A DNA stretch of 38,168 nucleotides from Myxococcales bacterium (GCA_013298625.1 JAAFIF010000069.1:1-38168); one strand, 5' to 3'. Numbered from the stretch's first letter, positions 25,534 through 33,830 are shown. Translations and numbers: made by a program. Notes: generated by a model from the letters alone, not told the origin.

Positions 25534-27444
25534 ATGAAGATCGCATGCCAGAGCTGCGGAGCGAAGTACTCGATCGCGGACGACAAGGTCCAAGGCAAGA
25601 AGGTCTTCAAGATCAAGTGCAAGAAATGCAGCTCGGACATCATCGTCCGAGGTGACCAGGCTTCGCCCGGTGACTCACCGAGCGCCGATGTGAGCGCGGG
25701 GCTCGCCGCGGTCGGAGCCGATCAGTTTCCCGAAGACGAGGCCACGCGCGTCGTCGGCGGAAGCGGCGACAACGACCCGATCTGGCACGCCGCGATCGAC
25801 GACAACAACACCGGCCCCTTCTCGCTCGCGCAGCTCAAGCAGTTCGCCGCGTCGGGACAGGTCAACGGCGAGACGTCAGTGTGGAAGGACGGCTTCGCGG
25901 ACTGGAAGCCCGTGAAGGACGTCCCCGAGCTCGCCGTGCAGCTGTTGAGCGCAGGCGGAGTCGCGGCGCCGGCGTCGGTTCCTGCTGCAGCGGGGGGCGA
26001 CGCGCTGTTTGGCGGCGGAGCTCCGAGCGCGGCTTCCTCGGGCGGCGGACTGTTCGCGGCCGAGAGCAAGCCTGCGGCGAAGGCTGCTGCGCGCACGGCC
26101 AAGGCGGGCGCGAGCAACGACCTGTTCGGCGGCGGAGCCAAGTCGTCGATGTTCGGTGACGAGGCCGTCGAGACCAGCGCCGCGTCGTCGAGCGCTGCGC
26201 CGAGCGCTGCGTCGTCGAGCGCTGCGAGCGCCGCGTCCAGCGCGTCTTCGGCAGCGGCGAGCCCCAAGCTCGACGCCGCCTCGATGACCGGACAGCGCAA
26301 CGAAAACTCCGTGCTCTTCTCGCTCGCGACGTTGCAGCAGGTGGCCGGTTCGGCGCCTGCGAAGACCGAGACGAAGAAGGACGCAGACGCGAGCGGCCTC
26401 ATCGACATCAAGTCGATGGCGGGCACGATGGGCCCTGGCGGCCCTGGCAGCAACAAGAGCGCCGTGGACGAGATCCTCTCCGTGGGCGGCGGCGGCGGAC
26501 TCGCTTCGCCGTTGGCCGCGCCGGTGCTCGCGCCGATGCCCGCGGCGGCCGTTCCGGCGGCAGAGCCCGCGAAGTCCAAGGGAAGCAACACCACGGTGAT
26601 CGCGAGCGTCCTCGGCGCTGCGGTGATCCTCGTGGGCGGCGGACTCGGCGCGGTGTACCTGCTGAAGTCGGGACAGCCGCAGACGCAGGTCGGCACCGAA
26701 GGCAGCGGTCCGAACACCGCCAACGCGCCGAACAACGGCAACAACGGCAACGGCAATAACGGCAACGGCAACGGCAACAACGGGCAGAACAACAACCCGG
26801 GCAACAGCGGGAGCGCAGCGAACGCTGGGCCGAACAACGCCGGGACGCCGAGCACGAACGGAGCTGCAACCGCGCCTGGACCAGCGGGTACGACGCAGCC
26901 AGCGGGCACGGCTCCGGCTGGCAACGAGCCGAGCAACCGCGCCGAGCGCACTCCCCGCGCGACGCGCTCGAGCACGCCGTCGGGCTCGTCGAACAACAGC
27001 GCGCCGAGCTCTCCTTCGACCAGCCCGACGCCCTCGAACAACAGCCCGAGCACCGCGCCCGCGGGCGGCTCGTGCGCCGCTCGTTGCCGTGGCGACATCG
27101 CCTGCTTGCTCTCTTGCGGAACGCAGACGCGCCCCGCGAGCAACGGCGCTCCCTCCACCGCTTCGTCGGCTCCTTCGAACGCGCCCGAGACGCCTGGCCG
27201 CAACGACGTCCTCTCGGCGATGCGCGGCGTGCAGGGCGCGGTTCGCGCGTGCGCCTCGGGTCAGCCCGGGCCGGCGACGGTCTCGATCACCTTCGCTTCG
27301 TCCGGTCGCGTTACGACGGCCAACGTGGCGCCGCCCTTCGCTGGGACGCCCGCGGGCTCGTGCATCGCGCGCGCGGTGCGCTCGGCGACGGTGCCGGCGT
27401 TCTCGCGCCCGACGTTCAACGTGAACTACCCCTTCGCGCTCTGA
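25534..27444 (+). CDS. GltJ/AgmX-like protein: zinc ribbon, GYF domain, TM helix, TonB-C-like domain
   Basis: The 636-residue protein has the plan of the Myxococcus gliding-motility protein GltJ (AgmX). An N-terminal zinc ribbon carries CQSC and CKKC (Cys5, 8, 29, 32). A GYF-type domain sits at about 81-133 (DPIWHAAIDDNNTGPFSLAQ, then the W-K-D-G-x-x-x-W core). A long Ala/Ser-rich cytoplasmic linker follows, then one transmembrane helix at about 352-376. The periplasmic region is Asn/Gly- and Ser/Pro-rich, then carries a CAARCRGDIACLLSC Cys cluster and a TonB-C-like domain (about 565-636, GRNDVLSAMRGVQGAVRAC to NVNYPFAL). In Myxococcus the cytoplasmic ZnR/GYF part binds the MglA GTPase and the periplasmic part acts with the Glt envelope complex. 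GGAAAG precedes ATG 25534. sctS begins 28 bases after the stop. No other glt gene is seen, so a paralogous role is possible. Confidence 0.9.
   Translation: MKIACQSCGAKYSIADDKVQGKKVFKIKCKKCSSDIIVRGDQASPGDSPSADVSAGLAAVGADQFPEDEATRVVGGSGDNDPIWHAAIDDNNTGPFSLAQLKQFAASGQVNGETSVWKDGFADWKPVKDVPELAVQLLSAGGVAAPASVPAAAGGDALFGGGAPSAASSGGGLFAAESKPAAKAAARTAKAGASNDLFGGGAKSSMFGDEAVETSAASSSAAPSAASSSAASAASSASSAAASPKLDAASMTGQRNENSVLFSLATLQQVAGSAPAKTETKKDADASGLIDIKSMAGTMGPGGPGSNKSAVDEILSVGGGGGLASPLAAPVLAPMPAAAVPAAEPAKSKGSNTTVIASVLGAAVILVGGGLGAVYLLKSGQPQTQVGTEGSGPNTANAPNNGNNGNGNNGNGNGNNGQNNNPGNSGSAANAGPNNAGTPSTNGAATAPGPAGTTQPAGTAPAGNEPSNRAERTPRATRSSTPSGSSNNSAPSSPSTSPTPSNNSPSTAPAGGSCAARCRGDIACLLSCGTQTRPASNGAPSTASSAPSNAPETPGRNDVLSAMRGVQGAVRACASGQPGPATVSITFASSGRVTTANVAPPFAGTPAGSCIARAVRSATVPAFSRPTFNVNYPFAL
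26731..26798 (+). repeat. AAC/GGC microsatellite-like tract encoding Asn/Gly linker
   Basis: Inside the GltJ-like gene, a run of AAC and GGC codons (AACAACGGCAACAACGGCAA and on) encodes an Asn/Gly linker just outside the membrane helix. Such in-frame trinucleotide/hexanucleotide tracts can change length by slippage without frameshift. Confidence 0.8.
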
Positions 27445-27472
27445 GCGAAGACGAGAGAGCGGGGGCCGCGCG

Positions 27473-27745
27473 GTGCTCACGAGGGCGACCGAAATCACGC
27501 AGCAAGCGCTCTTGCTCGTGCTCTCGCTCTCGATGCCCGCGCTGATCGCCGCGGCCGCGGTGGGGATCATCATGGGGCTCTTCTCTGCGACGACGCAGAT
27601 CAACGACGGAGCCCTGTCGCACACGCCCAAGCTCGCCGCGGTCGCGCTCACGCTCGCGCTGCTCGGCGGCGCGGGAGCGACCACGTTGGTGCGCTACACC
27701 AAGGGGCTTTGGACAGCGATTCCGCAGCTCGTTCGCACGCGATGA
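27473..27745 (+). CDS. sctS: SctS/FliQ-family type III export-gate protein
   Basis: The 90-residue protein has two helices (about 13-38 and 50-74) and the FliQ/SctS pattern A-x-x-x-G-I-I-M-G-L-F-S-A-T-T-Q-I-N-D-x-x-L-S-H-T-P-K-L, in which G-L-F-x-A-x-T-Q-I-x-D/E-x-x-L-x-F-x-P-K is the family core. In flagella and injectisomes it assembles with SctR and SctT as the helical export gate in the inner membrane. Length is normal. GTG at 27473 lies 28 bases after the GltJ-like gene. The stop overlaps the next start as ATGA. No sctR is present upstream, where it is normally found. I use the Sct name, but assignment to flagellar versus injectisome type is not possible from this sequence. Confidence 0.88.
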   Translation: MLTRATEITQQALLLVLSLSMPALIAAAAVGIIMGLFSATTQINDGALSHTPKLAAVALTLALLGGAGATTLVRYTKGLWTAIPQLVRTR

Positions 27746-28527
27746 ACGAGGGTGTCTCGCTGCTCGCCGCGCTGGTCGCGGTGCTCGCGCCCCTCGCGCT
27801 CGCCACGATTCGGCTGGTGCCTGCGACGTTGATGCTGCCGCTCTTCGGCGGCCGCGCGATGCCGAACAACGCGAAGATGCCCATGCTCGCGGTGCTCGCG
27901 CTCGGCGCGGCCCCGTCGCTGCTCGATCAGCGGGCGCCCGCGGCGCTCAGCGCGGCGCTCGTGCTCGCGGCGCTGCGCGAGATCTGGCTCGGAATCCTGC
28001 TGGCCCTGGTGATTTCTACGCCGTTCTTCGCGGTCGAGCACGCCGGACGCGTCCTCGATCAAGCGCGCGGCGCGGGCTCGAGCGAGCTCGCCTCCGCCGA
28101 CGGCGCGAGCCGCGGAACGCCCCTGTCCGAGCTCTTTCGCTGGACGTTTGGCGCTGCGTTCGTCGCCGCTGGCGGGCTGCGCGCGCTGCTCTCGTGCGTG
28201 GCCGAGTCCTTCGCGCGCCACCCCGTCGAGCCTGCGCCCTCGGCGATCGCGCCCATGCACGCGTCGGTCGAGCTCGCGACGCGCTGGGCCGCCGAGTCGC
28301 TGAGCGCAGGGCTCTCGCTGGCGGGCGCAGGGCTGCTCGCGCTCTTCGCAGCGGAGTCCACGATCGCCGTCGCCTCGCGCGTCGCGCCGCCGATCGCGCA
28401 GTCGAACGTCGCAGCCCCCGCGCGCGCGCTGGTCGTGCTGCTCGTGCTGGCGCTGGTGATCCACGGGATGAGCGACGCAGGGCTTGCGCTCGCGCGAAGG
28501 GCGCTCGAAGCCGCGCGCGCGCTGTGA
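27742..28527 (+). CDS. sctT: SctT/FliR-family type III export-gate protein
   Basis: The 261-residue membrane protein matches the FliR/SctT/YscT family: helices at about 8-28, 45-60, 66-95 and 128-150, with two more at 190-215 and 230-255. The diagnostic segment STPFFAVEHAGRVLDQARGAG corresponds to the F-x-x-x-x-x-A-G-x-x-I/L-D-x-Q-R-G-A element of the family. Start ATG 27742 overlaps the sctS stop (ATGA), showing translational coupling. In known systems one SctT joins SctR and SctS in the export gate. The gene order sctS-sctT is canonical, but sctU, which often follows, is absent; hpt starts 25 bases later. Confidence 0.87.
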   Translation: MNEGVSLLAALVAVLAPLALATIRLVPATLMLPLFGGRAMPNNAKMPMLAVLALGAAPSLLDQRAPAALSAALVLAALREIWLGILLALVISTPFFAVEHAGRVLDQARGAGSSELASADGASRGTPLSELFRWTFGAAFVAAGGLRALLSCVAESFARHPVEPAPSAIAPMHASVELATRWAAESLSAGLSLAGAGLLALFAAESTIAVASRVAPPIAQSNVAAPARALVVLLVLALVIHGMSDAGLALARRALEAARAL

Positions 28528-28552
28528 GGGCTGTAGTACCCTCGCGCGACCG

Positions 28553-29074
28553 ATGATTCCCAAGCCACACGTGATGTTCAGCGAAGCGCAGCTCGCAGAG
28601 CGCGTCCGCGAGCTAGGCGCCAAGATCACCGAGGACTATCGCGGCCGACACCTGGTGCTCGTCGCGATCCTCAAGGGCAGCTTCTTGTTCGCCGCCGACC
28701 TCGCGCGCGCGATCGACCTCGAAGACGTGCGCATCGATTTTCTCGGGCTGCGCTCGTACGGCTCGGGCACCGAGAGCTCGGGCATCGTGCAGATCACGCA
28801 CGACCTCACGTTTCCGGTCGAAAACCAGGACGTCATGATCGTCGAGGACATCGTCGACACAGGGCTGTCCATGCAGTACCTGCTCGACAACCTCGCCACG
28901 CGACGGCCGCGCTCCGTGAAGATCTGCGCGCTCTTGCAGAAGCCCGCGCGCTCGCGGGTCAAGATCGACATCGACTATCTGGGCTTCACGATCGAGGACA
29001 AGTTCGTCGTGGGCTACGGGCTCGACTACGCCGAGAAGTTTCGCAACCTGCCGTACATCGGCGTCATCGAGTGA
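28553..29074 (+). CDS. hpt: Hypoxanthine phosphoribosyltransferase
   Basis: The 173-residue enzyme salvages hypoxanthine (and usually guanine) with PRPP to give IMP/GMP. The PRPP motif VMIVEDIVDTGLSM is at 94-107. The family landmarks LKGSFLFAADLARAI (about 40-54), DFLGLRSYGSGTESSG (about 62-77, the flexible loop) and the purine-binding KFVVGYGLDYAEKFRNLPYIG near the C-terminus are complete. ATG 28553 gives the normal length. It is in a tight co-directional run (25 bases after sctT, nine bases before the TPR gene). A functional link to the export genes is not implied. Confidence 0.96.
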   Translation: MIPKPHVMFSEAQLAERVRELGAKITEDYRGRHLVLVAILKGSFLFAADLARAIDLEDVRIDFLGLRSYGSGTESSGIVQITHDLTFPVENQDVMIVEDIVDTGLSMQYLLDNLATRRPRSVKICALLQKPARSRVKIDIDYLGFTIEDKFVVGYGLDYAEKFRNLPYIGVIE

Positions 29075-29083
29075 GCTGAAGCG

Positions 29084-29404
29084 ATGGCGATCAACAGCAA
29101 GCGACTCGAGGCGCTCGAGAAGATGGTGGACGCAGGGCCGAAGGACGCGTTTCCGTACTACGGGCTGGCGCTCGAGTACCGCAGCGCGGGACGGGCAGAG
29201 GACGCGCTCGGCGTGTTCGCGCGCATGCGCAGCGAGTTCGCGGCGTACGTGCCGCAGTACCTGATGGCGGGGCAGATGCTCGTCGAGCTCGGGCGCAAAG
29301 ACGAAGCGCGAGCCGTGTTCGAAGCGGGCATCACCGCCGCGCGCTCGGCGCGCGACGCACACGCGGCCGGCGAGCTCGAGTCCGCGCTCGCGGGGCTCTC
29401 GTGA
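29084..29404 (+). CDS. Small TPR protein
   Basis: The 106-residue protein consists of about two and a half tetratricopeptide-like helix pairs. AFPYYGLALEYRSAGRAEDALGVFARM and YVPQYLMAGQMLVELGRKDEARAVFEAGI show the W/Y-x-x-L-G...A-L...A spacing of TPRs, followed by a final helix. It has no signal peptide, so it is probably a cytoplasmic scaffold. ATG 29084 is nine bases after hpt. The stop overlaps the Nudix start (GTGA at 29401-29404), so translation is coupled. Partner unknown. Confidence 0.85.
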   Translation: MAINSKRLEALEKMVDAGPKDAFPYYGLALEYRSAGRAEDALGVFARMRSEFAAYVPQYLMAGQMLVELGRKDEARAVFEAGITAARSARDAHAAGELESALAGLS

Positions 29405-30270
29405 CGGTCGGCTTCGACCTCGGCGGACCAGCGCTCACCCCGCGCGACGCCGCGACGGTGATCCTCGTGCGCGACGCGGTCGACGGCGCCCCAGGCGTCG
29501 AGCTGTTCTTCGTCAAGCGCAGGGCGGATGTGCGCTTCATGGGCGGCGCGTTCGTCTTTCCGGGGGGAAAGCTCGACCCCGACGACGCCTCGGACGCCAT
29601 CGTGACAGACCTCGACGACGAGGCGTGCCGCGCCCGCATCGACGAGCGCGACAACCCCCTCGCCCGCGCGCTGCACGTGGCGGCAGCGCGCGAGTGCCTC
29701 GAAGAGTCGGGGGTGCTGCTCAGCGATCGCGCGCTCTCGGCCGACGCCCTCGCGCGCGCGCGCCACGCGCTCGACGTGGACAAGCGCGGCTTCGCCGAGG
29801 TGCTCGCCGAGCACGGCGCGACGCTGGCGCTCTCGCGGCTCGCGCCCTTCGCGCGATGGGTCACTCCGCAGGGAGAAACACGGCGCTTCGACGCTCGGTT
29901 CTTCATCGCCCGCGCCGACGCGAGCACCGACGCCTCGCACGACACGCGCGAGACCGTGGCCTCGGCGTGGCTCGCGCCCAGCGAGGCGCTCGCGCGCGCC
30001 GAGCGACGAGAGATCGTGCTCGTCCCGCCGACGTTTCGCACGGTGCAGCAGCTCGCGAGCGCGCGCTCAGCGGACGAAGCCCTCGCGCTCTCGCCCTCGC
30101 CGGTGCCGCGGTTCGAGCCCGTCGTGCGCGCGCGGGAGAGCGCGTTCGAGATCTTGCTCCCCGACGACGACGAGCACCCCGAGCGCGCGAGATTCAGCGC
30201 GGACAGCGGGCGCTCATTCGTGACGCGATTCGTGTACGACGACGGCGTGTGGACCGCGGTTCGCCGCTGA
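29401..30270 (+). CDS. Nudix hydrolase with an enlarged Nudix box (NUDT19-like)
   Basis: The 289-residue protein contains a Nudix fold near the N-terminus. FVFPGGKLDPDD (about 51-62) provides the Gly part and ARECLEESGVLL (about 96-107) the catalytic R-E-U-x-E-E-x-G-U part, with Glu98, 101 and 102 intact. Between them lie about 40 residues rather than about 14. An insertion in this position is a known feature of the NUDT19/RP2p group of CoA-type diphosphatases, so a similar substrate is possible but not shown. The C-terminal half has a beta-rich extension. GTG 29401 overlaps the upstream stop. Confidence 0.9.
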   Translation: MTVGFDLGGPALTPRDAATVILVRDAVDGAPGVELFFVKRRADVRFMGGAFVFPGGKLDPDDASDAIVTDLDDEACRARIDERDNPLARALHVAAARECLEESGVLLSDRALSADALARARHALDVDKRGFAEVLAEHGATLALSRLAPFARWVTPQGETRRFDARFFIARADASTDASHDTRETVASAWLAPSEALARAERREIVLVPPTFRTVQQLASARSADEALALSPSPVPRFEPVVRARESAFEILLPDDDEHPERARFSADSGRSFVTRFVYDDGVWTAVRR

Positions 30271-30403
30271 GCGCGCGGCACATCGCAGTGTTACTCACAT
30301 CGCTGGCAGATCAGCGGTGGAGTGTTCTCCGCGGTTTATACCGGTGTTTCGCCATTCATTCTCGCAACCGCTCTGTGCCATTCGGGCGTTATCCTGTCGC
30401 GGG

Positions 30404-31804
30404 ATGAAAAACTCGAAGAGCGTCCGACCGTCGGCGAACCCACCGGCGCGACCCAGCACCGCGCCCGGAGCGATCCGCGAGCCTATCTATCTGGCCTCGC
30501 AGCTCGCGTCGATTTGCGACGTGGACCTGAAGACCATTCACAACTGGTGCGACCGCAACGAGGACCCCGACGCGCCTGCAGAGCTCGAGAGCTTTCGCAC
30601 GCCCGGCGGACACCTGCGGTTTCGACACAGCGCCGTGGTGCGCTTTCTCTCTCGCTGGGGCTATCCGATCCCGGACGAGCTGCTCACGGACCGGCCGCAC
30701 TTGATGGTGGTCGAGCCCGACACCGAGCGGCGCGCGCAGCTCATCGAAGCGCTGAGCCTGGTGCGACCGGGGCGCGAAGCGGACGAGCCCGGCAAAGACG
30801 ACGGCAAGTCCGTGCACTCGGACGACGGCGAGCACTTGGGGCTATACGCCTCGGCGAAGTGGTACGTGCACCTGTGGGGCGACGCGTACGCGGCGCTCAT
30901 TTCGGCGGGAGAGCGCGCGGGCGCCGGGGCGCCGATGGACTTGGCGATCACGCGGCTGCCGATGGACGGGATCGACGCGACCGCGTGGAGGGCAGCGCTC
31001 TTGTCGCGGCCCGAGACGGCGTCGCTGCGGTTCGTGCTGATCGACCCGACGAAGACGGCGCTCGATCGCAACGTGGTGGGGATGCTCGAGAGCGGGCAGT
31101 TCGACGCGCTGCGGGCGCTGCTCGACACGCAGGCGCAAGAGCTCGGCGCGACGATCGAGCCGACGCCCACGCCGGCGCGGCGCTTCGAGGGCAGCATCGC
31201 GCGCAGAGAGCGCATCAAGATCCCCCCTCGCGAGCCGATCTACGTCGCCTCCCAAGTCGCCCACATCTGGAACGTGGACCTGAAGACCGTCCACAACTGG
31301 GTCGAGAAGGGCGACATCGAAGCGTTCTCGACGCCCGGTCGACACCTGCGCTTTCGTCGCCGCTCGCTGCTGCACTTTCTTCGTCGGTACAACATGGCGA
31401 TCCCGCCCGAGATCGCGCCGGTGCGACCGCGGGTCTCGATCATCGACACGCACGTCGAGCACGCGCGCAAGCTCGCGGGCACGCTCTCGACCTCGTTCGA
31501 AGTGCAGGTCATCACCGACCCGACCGCGGCGCTGGTGGACCTCGGCGCGCAGTGCGCAGGGGCCAACTTGATCGACGCGCTGATCGTGACGCTGCCCGCC
31601 GCGGGCGTCGACGCAGAGCGTTGGATCCGGGCCGTCGCGCGGCACGAGGACACTCGCTACACGAGCATCGTGGCGCTCTCGCGCGGAGAGTCCAACGACG
31701 AGGCGCACCGCTGGCAAAAGGCAGGGGCGCTGGCGACGGTGTTCGACGCGGACAGCTCGCAGATCGCCATGGTGCTCGAGCGGGCGCTCGGCGTCGCGGT
31801 CTGA
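30404..31804 (+). CDS. Duplicated regulator: two helix-turn-helix plus degenerate receiver modules
   Basis: The 466-residue protein is an internal duplication. Residues 25-95 and 276-337 are two MerR/excisionase-type DNA-binding domains that align closely: REPIYLASQLASICDVDLKT.IHNW against REPIYVASQVAHIWNVDLKT.VHNW, then TPGGHLRFRHS against TPGRHLRFRRR. Each is followed by an alpha/beta segment like a CheY receiver: RPHLMVVEPDTERRAQ... and RPRVSIIDTHVEHARK.... The phospho-acceptor position after the D-x-x-x-x motif is Arg in copy 1 (DLAITRLP) and Thr in copy 2 (DALIVTLP), so phosphorylation is unlikely. ATG 30404 is chosen because upstream codons are not conserved; a strong ribosome-binding site is absent. 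It probably binds two DNA sites as a tandem unit; targets unknown. Confidence 0.85.
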   Translation: MKNSKSVRPSANPPARPSTAPGAIREPIYLASQLASICDVDLKTIHNWCDRNEDPDAPAELESFRTPGGHLRFRHSAVVRFLSRWGYPIPDELLTDRPHLMVVEPDTERRAQLIEALSLVRPGREADEPGKDDGKSVHSDDGEHLGLYASAKWYVHLWGDAYAALISAGERAGAGAPMDLAITRLPMDGIDATAWRAALLSRPETASLRFVLIDPTKTALDRNVVGMLESGQFDALRALLDTQAQELGATIEPTPTPARRFEGSIARRERIKIPPREPIYVASQVAHIWNVDLKTVHNWVEKGDIEAFSTPGRHLRFRRRSLLHFLRRYNMAIPPEIAPVRPRVSIIDTHVEHARKLAGTLSTSFEVQVITDPTAALVDLGAQCAGANLIDALIVTLPAAGVDAERWIRAVARHEDTRYTSIVALSRGESNDEAHRWQKAGALATVFDADSSQIAMVLERALGVAV

Positions 31805-31895
31805 GCCGCGGGACGGCACTTTCGCGCGTTGCGGGGGGCGCGCGGTGTATGCTCTCGCTCGCTGCGCGTCTGGCGCAGGGAGGAGCGAGTCGAAC

Positions 31896-32186
31896 GTGAA
31901 CGCGGTGTCAGCCATGAAGCGGAGAGCGTTGCTTGCGGCGTTGGCGTTGGGGGCGTTGGCGATCGCCGCGGCCAACGGCTGTTCGATCAAGAACACGCAG
32001 CAGCGCAACCAGCCGTGCCTGCGCGACTACGAGTGCGTGCAAGGGCTCGTGTGCTCGCCGGACACCTCGAGCGGGGACAACAGGCTGCGCTGCACGGACC
32101 CGGTCGTGGGCACCTCGCCCTTCGTCGACGGCGGGACCGTGACGGACAGCGGGACGGCTCCTGCGGACGCGGGCGCCGCGGAGTAG
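31896..32186 (+). CDS. Small Cys-rich lipoprotein
   Basis: The start is decided by AGGAG (31881-31885), ten bases before GTG 31896; an in-frame ATG at 31914 lies too far from it. The 96-residue precursor has an N-terminal charged/hydrophobic segment (KRRALLAALALGALAIAAA) ending in ANGC, a usable lipobox, so lipidation on Cys is likely. The mature part holds QPCLRDYECVQGLVCSPD and a later LRC, giving four Cys that could form two disulfides, followed by a Thr/Asp/Ala-rich tail. Family not recognised. The convergent MopE-type gene ends 102 bases later. Confidence 0.72.
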   Translation: MNAVSAMKRRALLAALALGALAIAAANGCSIKNTQQRNQPCLRDYECVQGLVCSPDTSSGDNRLRCTDPVVGTSPFVDGGTVTDSGTAPADAGAAE

Positions 32187-32288
32187 CCTCGCCCCTCGTG
32201 CGCGGCGAGCGATCGCTCGCTCGCACACACAATCAAGTCACGAGTTGATTCGCAGCGCGTCCCCCGCGAGCGCCGCGACGCTTCGCGC

Positions 32289-33830
32289 TCAGGGGGCGCA
32301 GTTGCCGTCGTACGTGCGGTCGCTGTTGGTGGCGACGCAGTAGCCCGAGGCGCTTCCGCGCGGGTGGAGCGCGGCGAGCGTGCAGGTGTTGGGGTCCGTC
32401 ATGCGGACATCGGCGACGCGCCAGAGCGAGCCCGTGGAGTTCTGGCCAGAGGTGTTGAAGCCCATGATGGGGTCCGTTCCGTAGCGCATGCCGGCGACGT
32501 CGGCGCCGCCGTAGGTCGCGCGGAGCTGGCCGCCGCAGTAGATGTTGACCATCGGACGAACCGCGCCGGTGCCGCCGTAGTAGTTCACGGCGACGCGGAA
32601 GTTGTCGCCCGCGCGGGGGTTGTCGACGTTGATGTTCTCGGGGACGCCGACGGTGGCGACGTTGTCGATGTCGAGGCGCGGGTTGTTGCAGCCGCCGCCG
32701 GTGAGGGGCGAGCGGCAGTCGGTGCCGGGCGTGCGCGCGTAGCCCCAGTTGAGGTTCGCGGCGTTGGTGCAGTTGTTGTACGCGCAGTTGTCGCTGGTGT
32801 TGGTGCCGCCCGAGACCCACGGATTGGTGTTGCCGGGGCGGTGGACCCAGAAGTCGACGTCCGTCATTCCGGTGCGATCCCAGCAGAGCTCAGCGCGGAA
32901 GCCCGCGGCGCGGATCGGCAGGATGAACATGCACTCGAACGTGGTGCCGTCGGCGCGCGTGACGGTGAGGGTCACTTGGTAGTCGCCCGAGAGCGTGGGG
33001 CGGAAGACCAGGTTTTCTCCGTCCGCCGTGAGCGTGTTGCCCCCGCCAGCGTTGAGCGTGTACGTGGTCCTGGTGCTCGTCGCGAACAGGAGCTGGTCGC
33101 ACGGGCCGCCGACGACGCGCCAGCGGTAGCGCATGCCGCCCGCGAAGAAGTCGCGGCCGCGGAGGGTGTAGTTGCGAAACGGTCCGCCGGTGGGGATGCG
33201 GGGGTCGCCGGGACCAGGGCACGTCCCGTCGGGGGTGCAGCAGAGGTCTTCGTCTGCGCGCCCGTCGCAGTTGTTGTCGAGGCTGTCGCAGGTCTCGGCG
33301 CGGGGCGAGATGCCGCCCATGCAGGGGCCCCACGTGCCGAACTCGCCAGAGCCTTGGCAGGTCTGCATTCCGTCGACGCAAGCGCCGAGGCCGCGGCGTC
33401 CGGGCGGGCCGAGGAAGCAGCGCTGCACGGAGCCGGGGATGCACGACGAGCCTTCGTCGGCCATGCCGTTGCAGTTGTCATCGAGGCCGTTGTTGGGCAC
33501 TTCAGCGGCGAGGCAGCCGGTGGGGCGAGCGGCGCCAGCGTCCGAGGCACAGCCAGTGCGGGCGTCGGTGGCGCCGCCAGCGTCGTCATAGATTCCGCCG
33601 CCGTCGACCTCGACGAGGACGCCCGTGTCGACGGGCCCGACGCCGGTGTCTTCGACCGGCAAGACGCCGGTGTCTTCTTGGGTCATCGACCCGCCGTCCA
33701 TCCCAGTGTTCGAGCCGCCGTCGCGCGGGCTGACTCCAGTATCCGTGGGCACCAACGGTCGGCCATCGTCGCTGCATCCAGCGATCGAGCCCACCGCGAC
33801 CATCGCCGCGCACCATCGAAGCAATCGCAT
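32289..33830 (-). CDS. Lipoprotein with MopE-type putative metal-binding repeats
   Basis: The 513-residue precursor starts MRLLRWCAAMVAVGSIAGC, a signal peptide with lipobox SIAGC (Cys19). A Gly/Asp/Thr-rich linker with repeated D-T-G-V follows. Two MopE-type repeats, N-N-G-L-D-D-N-C-N-G-x-A-D-E-G (112-127) and C-D-S-L-D-N-N-C-D-G-R-A-D-E-D (181-195), are the putative metal-binding motifs common in myxobacterial surface proteins. A Cys-rich spacer and a beta-rich C-terminal region (about 205-513) follow, the latter with a MTDVDFWVHRPGNTNPWVSGG segment and several possible disulfides. GAGG precedes ATG 33830. It is likely anchored to the outer membrane, facing outside. Metal specificity unknown. 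Confidence 0.85.
   Translation of the reverse strand: MRLLRWCAAMVAVGSIAGCSDDGRPLVPTDTGVSPRDGGSNTGMDGGSMTQEDTGVLPVEDTGVGPVDTGVLVEVDGGGIYDDAGGATDARTGCASDAGAARPTGCLAAEVPNNGLDDNCNGMADEGSSCIPGSVQRCFLGPPGRRGLGACVDGMQTCQGSGEFGTWGPCMGGISPRAETCDSLDNNCDGRADEDLCCTPDGTCPGPGDPRIPTGGPFRNYTLRGRDFFAGGMRYRWRVVGGPCDQLLFATSTRTTYTLNAGGGNTLTADGENLVFRPTLSGDYQVTLTVTRADGTTFECMFILPIRAAGFRAELCWDRTGMTDVDFWVHRPGNTNPWVSGGTNTSDNCAYNNCTNAANLNWGYARTPGTDCRSPLTGGGCNNPRLDIDNVATVGVPENINVDNPRAGDNFRVAVNYYGGTGAVRPMVNIYCGGQLRATYGGADVAGMRYGTDPIMGFNTSGQNSTGSLWRVADVRMTDPNTCTLAALHPRGSASGYCVATNSDRTYDGNCAP

Noticed and set aside
32205..32220. Perfect 16-bp palindrome GCGAGCGATCGCTCGC between convergent genes
   Set aside because: It has no loop and no T-tract, and is built of the GCGATCGC-type words common in GC-rich genomes. 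Not enough to call a terminator or operator.
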